A DNA stretch of 64,000 nucleotides from Oikopleura dioica (GCA_907165135.1 OU015570.1:2755525-2819524); one strand, 5' to 3'. Counted from the first letter of the stretch, positions 22,001 through 31,371 are shown. A program made the numbers and translations. The notes: generated by a model from the sequence alone, not told the origin.

Positions 22001-25000
22001 GTAAACAATCACTCTTCTCTCGTCGAAGTTCTGTAAACAAGAACGGTTGCCATTTGTTGTTTTTCATATTTCTACATTCTATGAATTCTGGAGAGGCATC
22101 TGTCTGAAGTTACGCGCAGTAGACATCAACGTCACAGTCATCACAAAATGCGTGAGGGATATGGCCACCTAACTATTAGCAGGACACGGAAGCTACTTTC
22201 AATTTACAAGGCGAGGTTTGATTCGTAAGGAGGTCCCTTCTCCAATTGAGCGTCGCCAGGCTGCTCTTGAGTCGGTATACCAAGTGGACTTTGTTTACAG
22301 CCATATTTCTCGGCAATATGGATTTTCACCTTGGGGCACATGAGGGCCTTCCCTCCCCCTTCATTTTTATTGATTCTTTGGCCGCAATCTCTTTGCCCAA
22401 GTATCAATCTCAGGTTCTCCAGGGCAAACTTCATTAAGTTCACTAACATCGTGATCTTCTTTGAGTTCAGGTTTGCTCATTTTATCATCATCAGGAGACA
22501 AAGGAACAATTTCACTCGGAACTTCATCGGAACCATTTTTGAAGTTCAGGGGACGGATCAGGTTGATATGTCGGCGGTACTCCCTGCGAGTTTCGACATC
22601 TTTTACAATGTATGAGTCCTTGCTGATTCGCTTCTTGACAATGAACGGTCCGAACCAGACTCTATTAAGCTTTCTAAAAGCCGGTTTCCATATGAGACAT
22701 TTGGAGCCTATCTCAAGTACAGGAGCATTATTCTTGTCACGTGCGACAAGTTTTCGGTATCGGGAAACTTGGTGAGCAAGAATTGATGGATGGAGTTTCT
22801 CAAAATATTTGTTTAAGCCAGTAAACCATTTTTCCTTTGTTGCACTGTCAACACGATCCGTTTGGAAAGGAACATGAAACTCTCGTCCGTAGTAACATTC
22901 ATTTGCACTTCTGCCATCTAAAGTCGATTTTGGTAGATTATTGATATAATATCTGACTATTGGCCAGGCAGTTGACCAGTTACGATGATCAGCATTCAGA
23001 AGCTTCAGTTTTGTATTGACCTCGCGATGAAGTCGCTCAAGAGCACCGTTGCTTTGACTTCGATACGCAGTCGTACGCGAGTGTCTCAACTCAAATTTGC
23101 GAAAAACTTCGGCGACAAGTGGTCCAAATTCAGATCCATTATCTGTAAAGCAATCATTATGGATTCCATGCCGAAGAATCAGGGTTAGAATATTTTTCGC
23201 AACAACAGAATCACTCTTTGTTCCAAGTGGTTCTCCATCAATGAGACCAGTCAAAGAGTCAGAACAAGTGAGCAGGTATCGTTTCCCTTGGTTGTCTTTT
23301 TGACCGAAATCCATAAGGTCAAAGAAGGTTTTTGAAAAGGGTATTGACTCAAAATACCGTTTTTGTATCATTGAAGGTCGCAATTTACTTAGCGGCTTCG
23401 TGTTGATACAAGTAGCGCATGATGTTGTGATCTCTCGGGTCTTTGTTTGGACTTCGTGGAAAAAGAACTGTTTCAACATCATATTTAGCTGTTGACTGCC
23501 CGCATGGCAGGTGTAGCAATGAAGAAATGAGATGAATTCTCTGCTCAGATCTTCTGGTAGGACGAGACGTTTATCTTTGTAGATAAGGCCGTCCTTGATA
23601 ACAAATGTTGATTTTGGATTTCTTCCGCTTTTCTCGATGAGGTTTTTCGTTTTGAAACATTCCCTTTGTAGTCGACTCAACTCTTCGGAAGAAAATTTTC
23701 TGTCTCCGAAAGAGAACACAGTATCATCTTGGGTTGACATTTTCGTATGAAAGGCAAACACTGTTTCGGGAATATCTTCAGATTTTTTGGAATCGTTCTC
23801 AAGGTCGTCGCTTGATGAAGCCTCTAGACGAGAGAGATAATCAGCAGTGCACATAATTGGACTTGTTCCAGGTTCATGAAGAATTGTGAAGTTGAATTTC
23901 AGCAGGTAATTGTGGATGTTTGTCAATTTGATGTCGTTGTTCTTGTAGTCCCGTTGCTCTTTGAACAGATAACACAAGGAGTTGTGATCCACAACGCATG
24001 TGAAATGAGTGTTGAGCAAATAATACTCGAAGTGCGAAATACTAAATGCCAGCGCAAACAATTCTTTGATCCTCATTGATCGTTTCAAGTCGGGTCCCTT
24101 GAGTGCTTTGCTGAAGTAACCAAGTATACAAGTATTTAAGGATTCCCCAATTTTCTGGTAAAGTATTCCGCCAACTTTCTTTCCGCTGCTGTCAGTAACA
24201 AGAATCAATGGTTTTCCCAGGTGAAGATATGACAACGATGGCTTCTTCGAAAGCTCAGTTTTGATTGTTTGGAAAGCGCGCTCGTGTTTGTAATCCCATC
24301 GAAATTCGAAATTCAACATTTTTCGAGGTCAGGTCGTAGAGCGGCTTGAGTATCGAGTTTCCATTTCGGACGAATTTGATATTGTAGTTGAAAACTCCTA
24401 GTAGACGCTTGACTTCGTTTTTTGATTGCGGTGCTTTTAAGTTATTTATGGTCTCAAGGTGTTTGTCAGTTGGTCGGACACCGTCTTTGCTTATTGAGTA
24501 GCCATGAAAATCGGCCTCAGTCCGGCACAGAAAACACTTTTTCGGTGAGAGAAGCAGACCATAATTCACGCAGGTTTTGAAAATGAATTCGAGAGTCTCA
24601 AGATGTTTATCGAAGGAGTTGTCTATCGCAATGATATCGTCCAAATACAGGAGGATACTTGGGTGGTCTAGCAGTTTCTGCATGATTCTTGAAAAGGCAC
24701 TCGGGGCTGTTGACACTCCATACAGCATACGTTGAGCGGCGTTGTGTTTCTTGTTGCAAGAAAATGCCAGTTTGTGGGAATCTTTAGCGGCTGTTTGTAT
24801 TACCAGTAACCTCTGTGGCAATCAGTTTGACAAATGAAACAAGAGTTGCCATTTGAAAGTCGTGTTCCGATCTCGGTTAATATTACTGAGAGGTGAGGGA
24901 GTGGATATCGATCTTGTTTCAGAAGTTTGTTTAAGGATCTTGCGTCAAGTGAGATCTTTATTGAGCCATCGTGTTTCTTAAGGATTATCAGCGGAATATT

Positions 25001-27646
25001 GAAACCAGAAGATGTCTCCTTTATTATGCCCATATTTTACCATTCCTCGATGACTTTGCTTACTTGATCCCTCAAATTGATAGCAATAGGGCGAGGAGGT
25101 TAATGAGTTGTTACAGACTCATCAGGAAAAGCAACATCTTTGAGAAGGTCACATCCAATTAGAATCGGTACACAGAGGGAGTCAACAACAAGTGGGCTCG
25201 TGATCAAAGAAAATTTGCCATTATCAATTGTTTGAATTACCATTTCTATCGGGTCACTGAGAACAGATGGTCGAATAAATTGATTGTTGGCACAGATGAT
25301 CTCCATTTTTGAAAGTTTTGTGTTGTTAACGAATGGGAGGTTGGAATTGATACAACTCTTTGAAGCACCCGTATCGAGTAGCGCAACATAATTGTATCCA
25401 TTGACATTGACGTTGATGAATTTCAGGTTGGAGGGAGCGTAGAACATATTCGGACAGGCAAGAACAGTTTCAGAGTCAGATAGTCATAAAAGTGACTTTG
25501 CATAATCTCTGACTTGAGCAGGAATTTCTTGCTGCGGAGCATGTTGATACTTGCAGGAACTTCCGAATTTGCATTCACCAGTGTTCGTATATTTCAAGCA
25601 ATACCCTTGGGCCTTATCGAGATCAACTTTGGACTTTTTCTTACCACCATTCGGCTTTGATCTCTTGCTTTGGCTTGCTTGCTCAGTCTTGAATTTCGCG
25701 AACTCCTCGGTGAGTTTACGAAGTGCTTTTGCAATATCGTCAGTATCCCTTGATTTTGCCATCGCTGCGAAGTTCAGTTCTCGTCGCTTGAAGCTTCTTT
25801 CCAATTCGTTCGCTCTTTTGCAGATCGTATTCACATTAAGACTTGCTTTTTCTCGTAGCAGAAGTTCTCGCAATCGATCGTCTTGGGCAGCGCAGAATTT
25901 CTCGACAAGCAGCTCATTATCTTGCGCTCTAAGGGTTTTGATATTGTAACCCTGACGATAGTAGGATTGCAGCTTTGCCATGGCAACTCCCAAACTATCT
26001 GATCCACGCTGGTAGTTCTCGTACAGATGATTCCAGTGATCTCGGGAAAAGCCCAAAACATCTTCAAGTTTTTCCTTGAAAGCAGTCCATTCCTGAAGCT
26101 CGTTATCGTTGAGTGAAGCAATGATGTGTGAGCCTTGTTCCTCGGAAAGCATTGAGCTGAGGGCGCATGTGATCAGTTCTTCATCGTTAAGCGCAGAAAC
26201 TCGGCCATAAATCTCCATGTTTCGAATCCAAGCTCCGATTGGGAGGTTCGAATCATATTTTAGCGTTTTCACTCGAGCTTTGTTCGATCCAAACTTTCGC
26301 ATACCTTCACGTGTTGACTCGCGCTTTTGTCCGCTGTAACGAGTTTTCGCTTGTTTTTTCTTAGCTTGCTTTGGCTCTGACTTGACTTTTGGCTCAGGCT
26401 TAATGTTTTCCCGCTTAGCCCTCGTGTTGGGTTTCATCATGATATCTGCCGACGCTTGGGAATCAGATGTATCGCTTTCAGTGTCACTACCAACGCTACC
26501 ATCTGTCTCGTCGATATCAGATTGGGTTGCAATTATCTCTTCTAGTGTTTTCGCCTCCGCAATTGATAAGATTTTCTCGATCGAAAGTTTATGGTGGGGT
26601 TTGCTGAATCGTTGGTTGTCGCAGGGCTCTCGATAGCCCTTCAGGAACTCTACTTTTCCAGTATCTAGCTCACGAAAGATGAATTTAGGATCGTTTTCGA
26701 AGAAGTCTTCCTTAAGTCGCAATATGTTCAGTACGCAACTCTTTTTATCCACAGCTGGATAGTGAACAGGGTATTTTTTCGTCTCGAAAGAATCGTAGAT
26801 GAGCAAAAGTTCTCGCTTGCTCAAATCCTCGGTTTTCTTGAAATATATTCCGACATATTTTCAGCAGCTCTCTAATCTAGCAGCTCTCTTTGAAAATCGT
26901 TTTTATTCAGTCACCAATTTGTAGTGCTTTATGCAAATGCAAGAAAGACACAAAAAGAAAAGTTAGTTTGGTATCTGGTTTATTGACGACAATGGGTAAA
27001 GTGAAAGTGGTGAGGAAGGGTTAACAGTGTCTCTTTATATAGTTTTTAGGCTTCCCATGGAATCTTCTAGTTGACGGGTAAAGTAGAGTAGTCGGCCGGC
27101 GGCGAAGCGTAGTTGGTGTGTGACGGAGCGCAGCTCGCCGGACTCAAGAGAAATTCCAAGGGAACTGTAGCGCTTTTCGCGGGAAAAGTAAAATTGGGCA
27201 CGCGGCGTCAGAAAATCGAGCCAGAACGTAAAATTGCCTCAGGCGCGTAAAGCGAGCATTTTTGTAAAACACTATAACTCGAGCTTAAATTTTCTGTAGA
27301 GTTCGAAAAAATAATTTGTTTTTATCCACATTATATTATTACGGGCGATAAAAAGCCGACACCCGTACCCTTAAGTGATCGCTGTTTTACAAATTTCGAC
27401 GTAATGAGATTTAATTTCGAAGCAAGTGGAGTTAGCGTCAAAAAAATTTTGGCGCTTGAATTGAAAATTGCCCGACTTCCAGGTGAGAATTTTCAGATTT
27501 GAGTTATGTTTATTCATGATAATTCTTTAGATCAGGGAAATTATACAGGATCAGGAAGAGGAAAACATAGAAATTATAACAATGATGACGGTGAGCTTGA
27601 TGATGAAGATTCAGACAACGCAGCAGATGATTTTGAAGAAATTTAG
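19035..27646 (+). CDS. Gene split by a transposon inserted in its intron; product unrecognised
   Basis: Exons 19035-19286 (FYNHDSLRDKGLSVATSDL), 19344-19509 (DAWILTMSIKELDVGLQPKY), 27376-27482 (FTNFDVMRFNFEASGVSVKK) and 27531-27646 (acidic tail ending DNAADDFEEI, stop 27644-27646) join in frame. Introns 19287-19343 and 27483-27530 are GT-AG. The middle intron would have been 46 nt (donor GTATTT at 19510, acceptor CTTTTAAG), but a TTAA-flanked element now fills it, making it about 7.87 kb. The insertion lies 1 nt from the acceptor AG. Upstream exons are missing from my reading. Function unknown; the acidic C-terminus may bind basic partners. Confidence 0.6.
20145..20501 (-). repeat. 3' LTR of gypsy element 1
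   Basis: In element orientation it starts TATAGTG and ends CACTACA. It is preceded by the polypurine tract at about 20502-20514. It differs from the other LTR at about four sites, e.g. near 20313, 20342 and 20356. Confidence 0.95.
20515..21801 (-). pseudogene. ORF3 of gypsy element 1, single in-frame TAA
   Basis: Between pol and the 3' LTR a frame opens at Met 21801 (MNVKSKCPKWQILQRIDETC) and runs 230 codons to a TAA at 21109-21111. It then stays open in the same frame to 20515. The first part is mixed and probably helical (RTIMNFPEFANGLRGLIKF); the second is Gln/Asn/Ser-rich and ends in an acidic Ser run (YSSSSDSDSNTDLSLKK). There is no signal peptide or obvious transmembrane helix, so an envelope role is not supported. 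The stop may be decay or a readthrough site. Confidence 0.5.
22367..25447 (-). pseudogene. pol: Pol polyprotein of gypsy element 1: protease, RT, RNase H, integrase
   Basis: The protease has ALLDTGASKSC (about 25350-25385). An in-frame TAA follows VTTH at 25100-25102, replacing a Gln codon seen in element 2, and about 100 residues between protease and RT are missing relative to element 2. RT has KISLDARSLNKLL and catalytic LLYLDDIIAID (about 24620-24655). RNase H has LVTDSSGKKVGG. Integrase has the HHCC finger (HAGSQQLNMMLKQFFFHEV ... CATC), the core Asp/Asp/Glu in FFDLMDF, TDNGSEF and ALERLHRE, and a C-terminal SH3-like GPFIVKKRISKDSYIVKD. Frame breaks near 24810 and 24310 show it is defective. 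Confidence 0.9.
25478..25489 (-). promoter_or_regulatory. Gag-Pol UGA-CUA stop-codon readthrough context
   Basis: Gag ends with TGA at 25484-25486, immediately followed by CTA, and the frame stays open into protease (codons ... ACT GTT CTT GCC TGT CCG). UGA followed by CUA is an established high-readthrough context in viruses and some animal genes. Gag and Pol being in one frame separated only by this stop matches the gammaretroviral strategy. Confidence 0.6.
25484..26824 (-). CDS. gag: Gag of gypsy element 1 with a CCCH zinc finger
   Basis: An intact 446-codon ORF. It has an acidic and Lys-rich N-terminal third and a capsid-like helical middle (PIGAWIRNMEIYGRVSALND; LSEEQGSHIIASLNDNEL; YQRGSDSLGVAMAKLQSYY). 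A basic linker (KRSKPNGGKKKSKVD) precedes a C-x8-C-x5-C-x3-H finger near residues 413-430 (CLKYTNTGECKFGSSCKYQH). Gypsy Gags usually carry a CCHC knuckle or none; this CCCH type resembles mRNA-binding zinc fingers. Packaging of RNA is the expected role. It ends at a readthrough-prone UGA. Confidence 0.9.
   Translation of the reverse strand: MSKRELLLIYDSFETKKYPVHYPAVDKKSCVLNILRLKEDFFENDPKFIFRELDTGKVEFLKGYREPCDNQRFSKPHHKLSIEKILSIAEAKTLEEIIATQSDIDETDGSVGSDTESDTSDSQASADIMMKPNTRAKRENIKPEPKVKSEPKQAKKKQAKTRYSGQKRESTREGMRKFGSNKARVKTLKYDSNLPIGAWIRNMEIYGRVSALNDEELITCALSSMLSEEQGSHIIASLNDNELQEWTAFKEKLEDVLGFSRDHWNHLYENYQRGSDSLGVAMAKLQSYYRQGYNIKTLRAQDNELLVEKFCAAQDDRLRELLLREKASLNVNTICKRANELERSFKRRELNFAAMAKSRDTDDIAKALRKLTEEFAKFKTEQASQSKRSKPNGGKKKSKVDLDKAQGYCLKYTNTGECKFGSSCKYQHAPQQEIPAQVRDYAKSLL
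26902..26919 (-). other. Primer-binding site of gypsy element 1
   Basis: The first bases after the 5' LTR read AATTGGTGACTGAATAAA in element orientation. TGGTGACTGA is shared with the two other LTR elements in the window. The primer tRNA was not identified. Confidence 0.6.
26920..27276 (-). repeat. 5' LTR of gypsy element 1
   Basis: 357 bp, same ends as the 3' copy, with about 1% divergence between the two. It adjoins target duplication ACTC at 27277-27280. Confidence 0.95.
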
Positions 27647-27669
27647 TCCGAAAAGACAAATCCTGTCTT

Positions 27670-28212
27670 TTAAAGATCATTGAAATTCAAAAACCATATT
27701 ATTCCAAATACAGAAATAACACCAAAAATAGCCGTAAAAAATTTTCGACAATTATTTTGAGCAGACAAACCCTCGCTTTCAATTCCATGACTAAAAGAAT
27801 CTATGTCATGAATTGAAATTGCAAGCTCATGGGCAATCGACAGACTGCTTTCATTATAGAAATTTGACAAAGCAAATTGATCTTGCAACTCATCTAAAAG
27901 TGCTGACCTAGCAAAATAGAAAAACGTTTCCCAGGATGCGTTGCTAAAAATAGATGAGAGCGCAAGGAGCTCAATGTTGATATGCGCAGCAACCAACGAG
28001 TAGAATCCTTGAGTAGATCGTTTTGGATTGATTCGTCGAACCATTCGAAAGAACTGGATTTTGATTTCAGTGACATAATCATGTTCGCTTAGCATCTCAG
28101 GATTTTTGGCAAATATATCACTAATTTCATCGGTGCTCGGAGGTTTGATGGTTCGAAATCTTGAGTGTTCAACACTGAAACAGCGATTTTCTTTGATTTT
28201 TGAGGCAATCAT
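27670..28212 (-). CDS. Tail-anchored membrane protein, 180 residues, unrecognised
   Basis: A single exon from Met 28212 (MIASKIKENRCFSVEHSRFR) to TGA/TAA at 27670. The body is soluble and helical-looking (RSTQGFYSLVAAHINIELLA), and the last ~25 residues form one hydrophobic helix (FFTAIFGVISVFGIIWFLNF), suggesting C-terminal membrane anchoring. It ends 24 bp from the convergent upstream plus-strand gene and starts 290 bp before the capsid gene on the other strand. The role is unknown; it could be a virion membrane or lysis-related protein, but nothing in the sequence shows this. The 28213-28501 gap is the probable divergent promoter region. Confidence 0.65.
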   Translation of the reverse strand: MIASKIKENRCFSVEHSRFRTIKPPSTDEISDIFAKNPEMLSEHDYVTEIKIQFFRMVRRINPKRSTQGFYSLVAAHINIELLALSSIFSNASWETFFYFARSALLDELQDQFALSNFYNESSLSIAHELAISIHDIDSFSHGIESEGLSAQNNCRKFFTAIFGVISVFGIIWFLNFNDL

Positions 28213-28501
28213 ATTCTTAACTAAATATCTTTTGAGAAATTAAAACAACCATGATCTACTTTCTTTGTTAAGGTGATATAAATACTCATCATCCTCAAAA
28301 ACATCGATCTCTTCAAAAATAAAAAGGGTGCAAAATTTTGCAACATTTTCCGCCTCTCTCATTTTCAAGAATATTTTTAGCTTCTGAAATCTTTACAGCA
28401 TAAGCTGTCGTCTATTTATTCAATTTTTTCAAATATTTGTTTTGGAAAAGAGTGCTTGAGCATTTGAGTTTCTTGCCTCATTTATTTAATTTGGAACCAG
28501 C

Positions 28502-29773
28502 TTGATGTTCGCTTTTTCGAAAAATTCTTCTGATGATGCTCAGGGATATGAAGACCCACGTTTCCAAGAATATGCACCAGATGAGTCTGATTCAACGCAA
28601 CTGGTATGGGACCTCCCTATGTCCAAACGATATTTAAAGCTTGCAGACTCCTACATGACTTTTACAGTTGATCTCCCAGATACTGTCATTCCCGACAACG
28701 GTTTCGTTGATAAACTTTTTGACGGGATGAATATTGAGATGCAGCAAGACCTGGTAACGTCAAAAAACGCAGATTCAGAGTCAGCTATAACTGGACATTT
28801 CTGGCGAAAGTCGATGTTTGATCAGAATTATCTGGACTCAACAATGAGTCTCCTTGGCTGCTACGACATTCATAATGTTGATTCAAATGAAATAAAAACC
28901 ACGAGTGAGATAATCGATCATAGAAGAATGAACGCACAAAAAATCTTTAAAAACATTGAGATTAACGAACAAACATACTCAACAACCTGGTATCGATACG
29001 AATTCATCTCACCTCTAAATCACGGATTAGCGCGCGAGCCTTGTCGCCTCCCAGCTAATCTCGAATTGACAATCAAGTTTTATCGAGCACCTGCTAGTGC
29101 CGCCGTGATGAAAATAGCTGACAAAATAACATGCGAAGATGGATCAAAAATCGACTATAATTTTGATTCGACATTCATTGAACTCCGTCGACCTCGGCTT
29201 TGCGCGATGTTTCTCCGATCTGAAAAGCTCGACATTAAAATGGCAAAGTATCGGTCATATGACTTTGAGTGTAATTTTTATGATTACCCGATTCGCTACA
29301 ATATACTTGATACTGGTGAATCGGAGTTCATGGTAAAAGTTTCTCGTGGTACTTTCCCAAAATATGCGTTTTTTGCAATTCGCCCTATGAATGAAGACTC
29401 ACCATCGATGGAAAGATGCCTTACAAGATTTCAGCGACATAAACTTGAGTCATTTACGCTTACTGTCAACAGCGAACCTCTACCAGGCCATCCTTTGAAA
29501 TCAGATTCGGCATTCTACTATAACTTTCTTCAGATGACTGACAGATATATGAATCCCTGGAGCAGTGGTGTCTTACCTTTCTCGCATTTCAAAAAAAACA
29601 ACTTCTTTGTTGTTATCAATTTCGAAAATTTGAAACGAACATCTGGTCAACTTCATGTCAAACTCAGATTCTCAGAAAATCTCCTCGAAAAATTTCAGCT
29701 TATATACATGCCTGTCTATCCTAAAAAACTTGTGATTTCACCTCATAATGATATATCTGTAACTGATCAATAA
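28502..29773 (+). CDS. Major capsid protein, double jelly-roll type (Polinton)
   Basis: A 423-codon uninterrupted ORF. The C-terminal half has the layout of Polinton and F54H12.2-type double jelly-roll capsid proteins: PKYAFFAIRPM, then a FQRHKLESFTLTVN strand pair, GHPLKSDSAFYYNFLQ, YMNPWSSGVLPFSHFK, NFFVVINFENLK and a final GQLHVKLRFSENL strand before the end. The family forms hexagonal capsomers of icosahedral virions. 423 residues is short for the family, so N-terminal exons could be missing, although the frame starts cleanly at ATG. It converges with the protease gene on the other strand (27 bp apart). The downstream third is copied at 35.0 kb. Confidence 0.75.
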   Translation: MMFAFSKNSSDDAQGYEDPRFQEYAPDESDSTQLVWDLPMSKRYLKLADSYMTFTVDLPDTVIPDNGFVDKLFDGMNIEMQQDLVTSKNADSESAITGHFWRKSMFDQNYLDSTMSLLGCYDIHNVDSNEIKTTSEIIDHRRMNAQKIFKNIEINEQTYSTTWYRYEFISPLNHGLAREPCRLPANLELTIKFYRAPASAAVMKIADKITCEDGSKIDYNFDSTFIELRRPRLCAMFLRSEKLDIKMAKYRSYDFECNFYDYPIRYNILDTGESEFMVKVSRGTFPKYAFFAIRPMNEDSPSMERCLTRFQRHKLESFTLTVNSEPLPGHPLKSDSAFYYNFLQMTDRYMNPWSSGVLPFSHFKKNNFFVVINFENLKRTSGQLHVKLRFSENLLEKFQLIYMPVYPKKLVISPHNDISVTDQ

Positions 29774-29799
29774 ATACGAGTTTAATAATATAACTTCTT

Positions 29800-30684
29800 T
29801 TAATTTATTTCAATCGCACTGAACAAGGCATCAATTATGTCAGAATTTTTAATTTGATTTGACTCAAATAATTTCAAAAACTCCGATAAGGATTGTTTAC
29901 ATTCAAGTCGCCAGTAAAGATAACAGATGGCAAATTTACCACAGTTTGAGGAATTAGCTGATTGGACCGGGTGACGGCGGGAGTGAGTCTTCGTAAAGAC
30001 TGAGTCTTTTTGTAAAGACTCATTCCCGCCGTCACCGCGCGGTAACGGCGGGAGTGAGTCTTTGTTCTAAAAACTTTTTCAACTTGGAAATATAGTCGGA
30101 GCGGTAGACGTGTAACTTGTTATATTAATGAATTTGCTCTAAGACAAGCGCGGAGCGCATAGACGGTAAGAAAATGGTTTGAATGTCATGTTCACTGACT
30201 TTAAGGTTATCCCTTCATGTTCGATAAGGAACTGATGAATAGAAATGATTCAGGAGAAATAACAAATTTTTTCTAGAGACATAAACAATTGCTCAAAAAA
30301 GACTTAGTCTTTTATTTTTCTAATAAAAAGACTCACTACCCGAAGAAAAAGACTCAGTCTTTGCGCGAAGACTCAGTCTTTACAAAGACTCACTCCCGCC
30401 GTCAACCGATTTGACCCGTGGTGTACAATTAAGTATTTTATTGGGTAATTCAAATTTCAGGAAGTGATGGACAGAATCAAGAGTTTTATTCGTTATACAA
30501 CCAAGAGGGTCAGAGACTTCTATTGTTTCAGAATCCAGGTAGAGGCTTATCCAATGCTGGTCTGTGTAAATGAGAAAAGCTGAAGGGTAATCAAAAGGAG
30601 CAATATTGTCCAGGTCACGTGAAAAAATATTCCAGTGAAATTCGGAAGATTTCGTAGATACATCTCAGCAGTACCAGCATCCAT
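29800..30684 (-). pseudogene. Adenain-type cysteine protease, copy 1, disrupted by a MITE
   Basis: Minus-strand start MDAGTAEMYLRNLPNFTG (30684). A frame break in a T6 run near 30628 is followed by QHWISLYLDSETIEVSDPLG, which carries the catalytic His and the acidic residue region. The frame proceeds to NCTPG at about 30417-30430, where a 439-bp MITE plus 9-bp target duplication intervene. The rest, VQSANSSNCGKFAICYLYWR with the oxyanion Gln and nucleophilic Cys, lies beyond (29885-29960), ending TAA at 29800-29802. Adenovirus-type proteases mature Polinton virion proteins. This copy cannot make a normal enzyme. Confidence 0.85.
29969..30407. mobile_element. 439-bp Mutator-like MITE in the protease gene
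   Basis: Terminal inverted repeats GGGTGACGGCGGGAGTGAGT and its near-perfect complement bound the element. Flanks are GATTGGACC (29960-29968) and GATTTGACC (30408-30416), a 9-bp duplication with one mismatch. The duplicated module at 35.6 kb shows the empty site with one GATTGGACC. Internally it holds repeated AAGACTCAGTCTT motifs and a ~66-bp hairpin at its left end. Confidence 0.85.
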
Positions 30685-30693
30685 TTTCTTTTA

Positions 30694-30894
30694 TTATCGT
30701 TTTTTGCTCGCTTTTCTTTTGGATTTGGTTTTTTTTGTTTTTTTTTCTTTTTGCTTTCGCTTTTGTTTTAGTTGCTTTTCTTTTGCCCCGCCCCTTGATT
30801 TTTTTCGGAACAAACCGCGAAACCGCCTTGCTTATAAATATGTTCTATTTTCTTTTAAGACATTTTAAACTTACCAAAGTCCTTTCTTTGCCAT
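30694..30894 (-). pseudogene. Small Lys/Arg-rich core-like protein, copy 1, frame-shifted
   Basis: Met 30894 (MAKKGL), a 44-nt GT-AG intron (30831-30874), then a strongly basic exon. Relative to copy 2 one T is missing from a homopolymer (T9 versus T10 near 30736-30744), which changes the C-terminus and removes the copy 2 stop. See the intact copy at 35878-36079. Confidence 0.6.
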
Positions 30895-31002
30895 TTTCAA
30901 TCAATGTCTTATGTACTTTTGTGATGAAAAGAATCAGAGTAAACAGAATCAGGAGCCAAATTAAACAAGCGACCAAACATAATCATAAGCTTGATTCATC
31001 AG

Positions 31003-31371
31003 CTAAAAGCTACACTCAAGAGTTATAATGAGTTGCGTCACTTCCGCATTCGCAACTATTTTGATTCGTCTTTTAATTTTATCCATAATCCATCGGTTTA
31101 GCGGGAGATTAATTTGATATTCATTTTTTGTCCATGATTGTAAGACATGAATCACGCCAGTAGGATTTGCAATATTTTCTTCAATCAAATTACATCTTAG
31201 CACAATCATTTCACTGGGAGCTTTTTTAAATTTTGCATAGACTGTTGTTGCTCGAATATATGATCCATCTAGTTGCGTAGGATATGTCCATTCAAACACA
31301 GATTTATCATGGTTAATAGCACTAACACAATGGTCAGCGTAAGAATCCAAGTGTAGAAAATATGAACTCAT
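31003..31371 (-). CDS. 122-residue Polinton protein, copy 1, unrecognised
   Basis: Single exon MSSYFLHLDSYADHCVSAIN to TLECSF. It is dominated by beta-strand-like alternation (MIVLRCNLIEENIANPTGVI; EVTQLIITLECSF). The short strand-rich layout, and its position between integrase and core-like protein, would fit a minor virion component, but no homology is claimed. Compared with copy 2 it has one substitution (Glu for Gln in the segment TKN-YQIN). Confidence 0.55.
   Translation of the reverse strand: MSSYFLHLDSYADHCVSAINHDKSVFEWTYPTQLDGSYIRATTVYAKFKKAPSEMIVLRCNLIEENIANPTGVIHVLQSWTKNEYQINLPLNRWIMDKIKRRIKIVANAEVTQLIITLECSF

Larger units (their letters stand above)
20145..27276 (-). mobile_element. 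Ty3/gypsy LTR retrotransposon 1 (older, defective)
   Basis: Two 357-bp LTRs (20145-20501 and 26920-27276) differ at about four positions. The 4-bp target duplication ACTC is at 20141-20144 and 27277-27280. On the minus strand the order is LTR, primer-binding TTGGTGACTGA, gag, pol (protease, RT, RNase H, integrase), a third ORF, polypurine tract AGAGGGAGGAATT, LTR. Pol carries an internal deletion, a nonsense codon and frameshifts, so it is non-autonomous. Confidence 0.95.
19555..27370. mobile_element. TTAA-flanked non-autonomous DNA transposon carrying a Ty3/gypsy element
   Basis: Perfect 16-bp terminal inverted repeats GGGTACGGGTGTCGGC (19555-19570) and the complement (27355-27370) are each bordered by TTAA (19551-19554; 27371-27374). 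Excluding the nested gypsy element, about 680 bp remain, with no transposase. TTAA duplication is the rule for piggyBac and Sola3 families; the GGG start is unlike classic piggyBac ends, so the superfamily is open. Confidence 0.8.

Noticed and set aside
22331-23303. Plus-strand frames opposite gypsy 1 pol
   Set aside because: Shadows of the integrase domain on the minus strand.
30635-31028. Phe-rich plus-strand frames
   Set aside because: They are antisense shadows of the Lys-rich core-like gene (poly-T runs).
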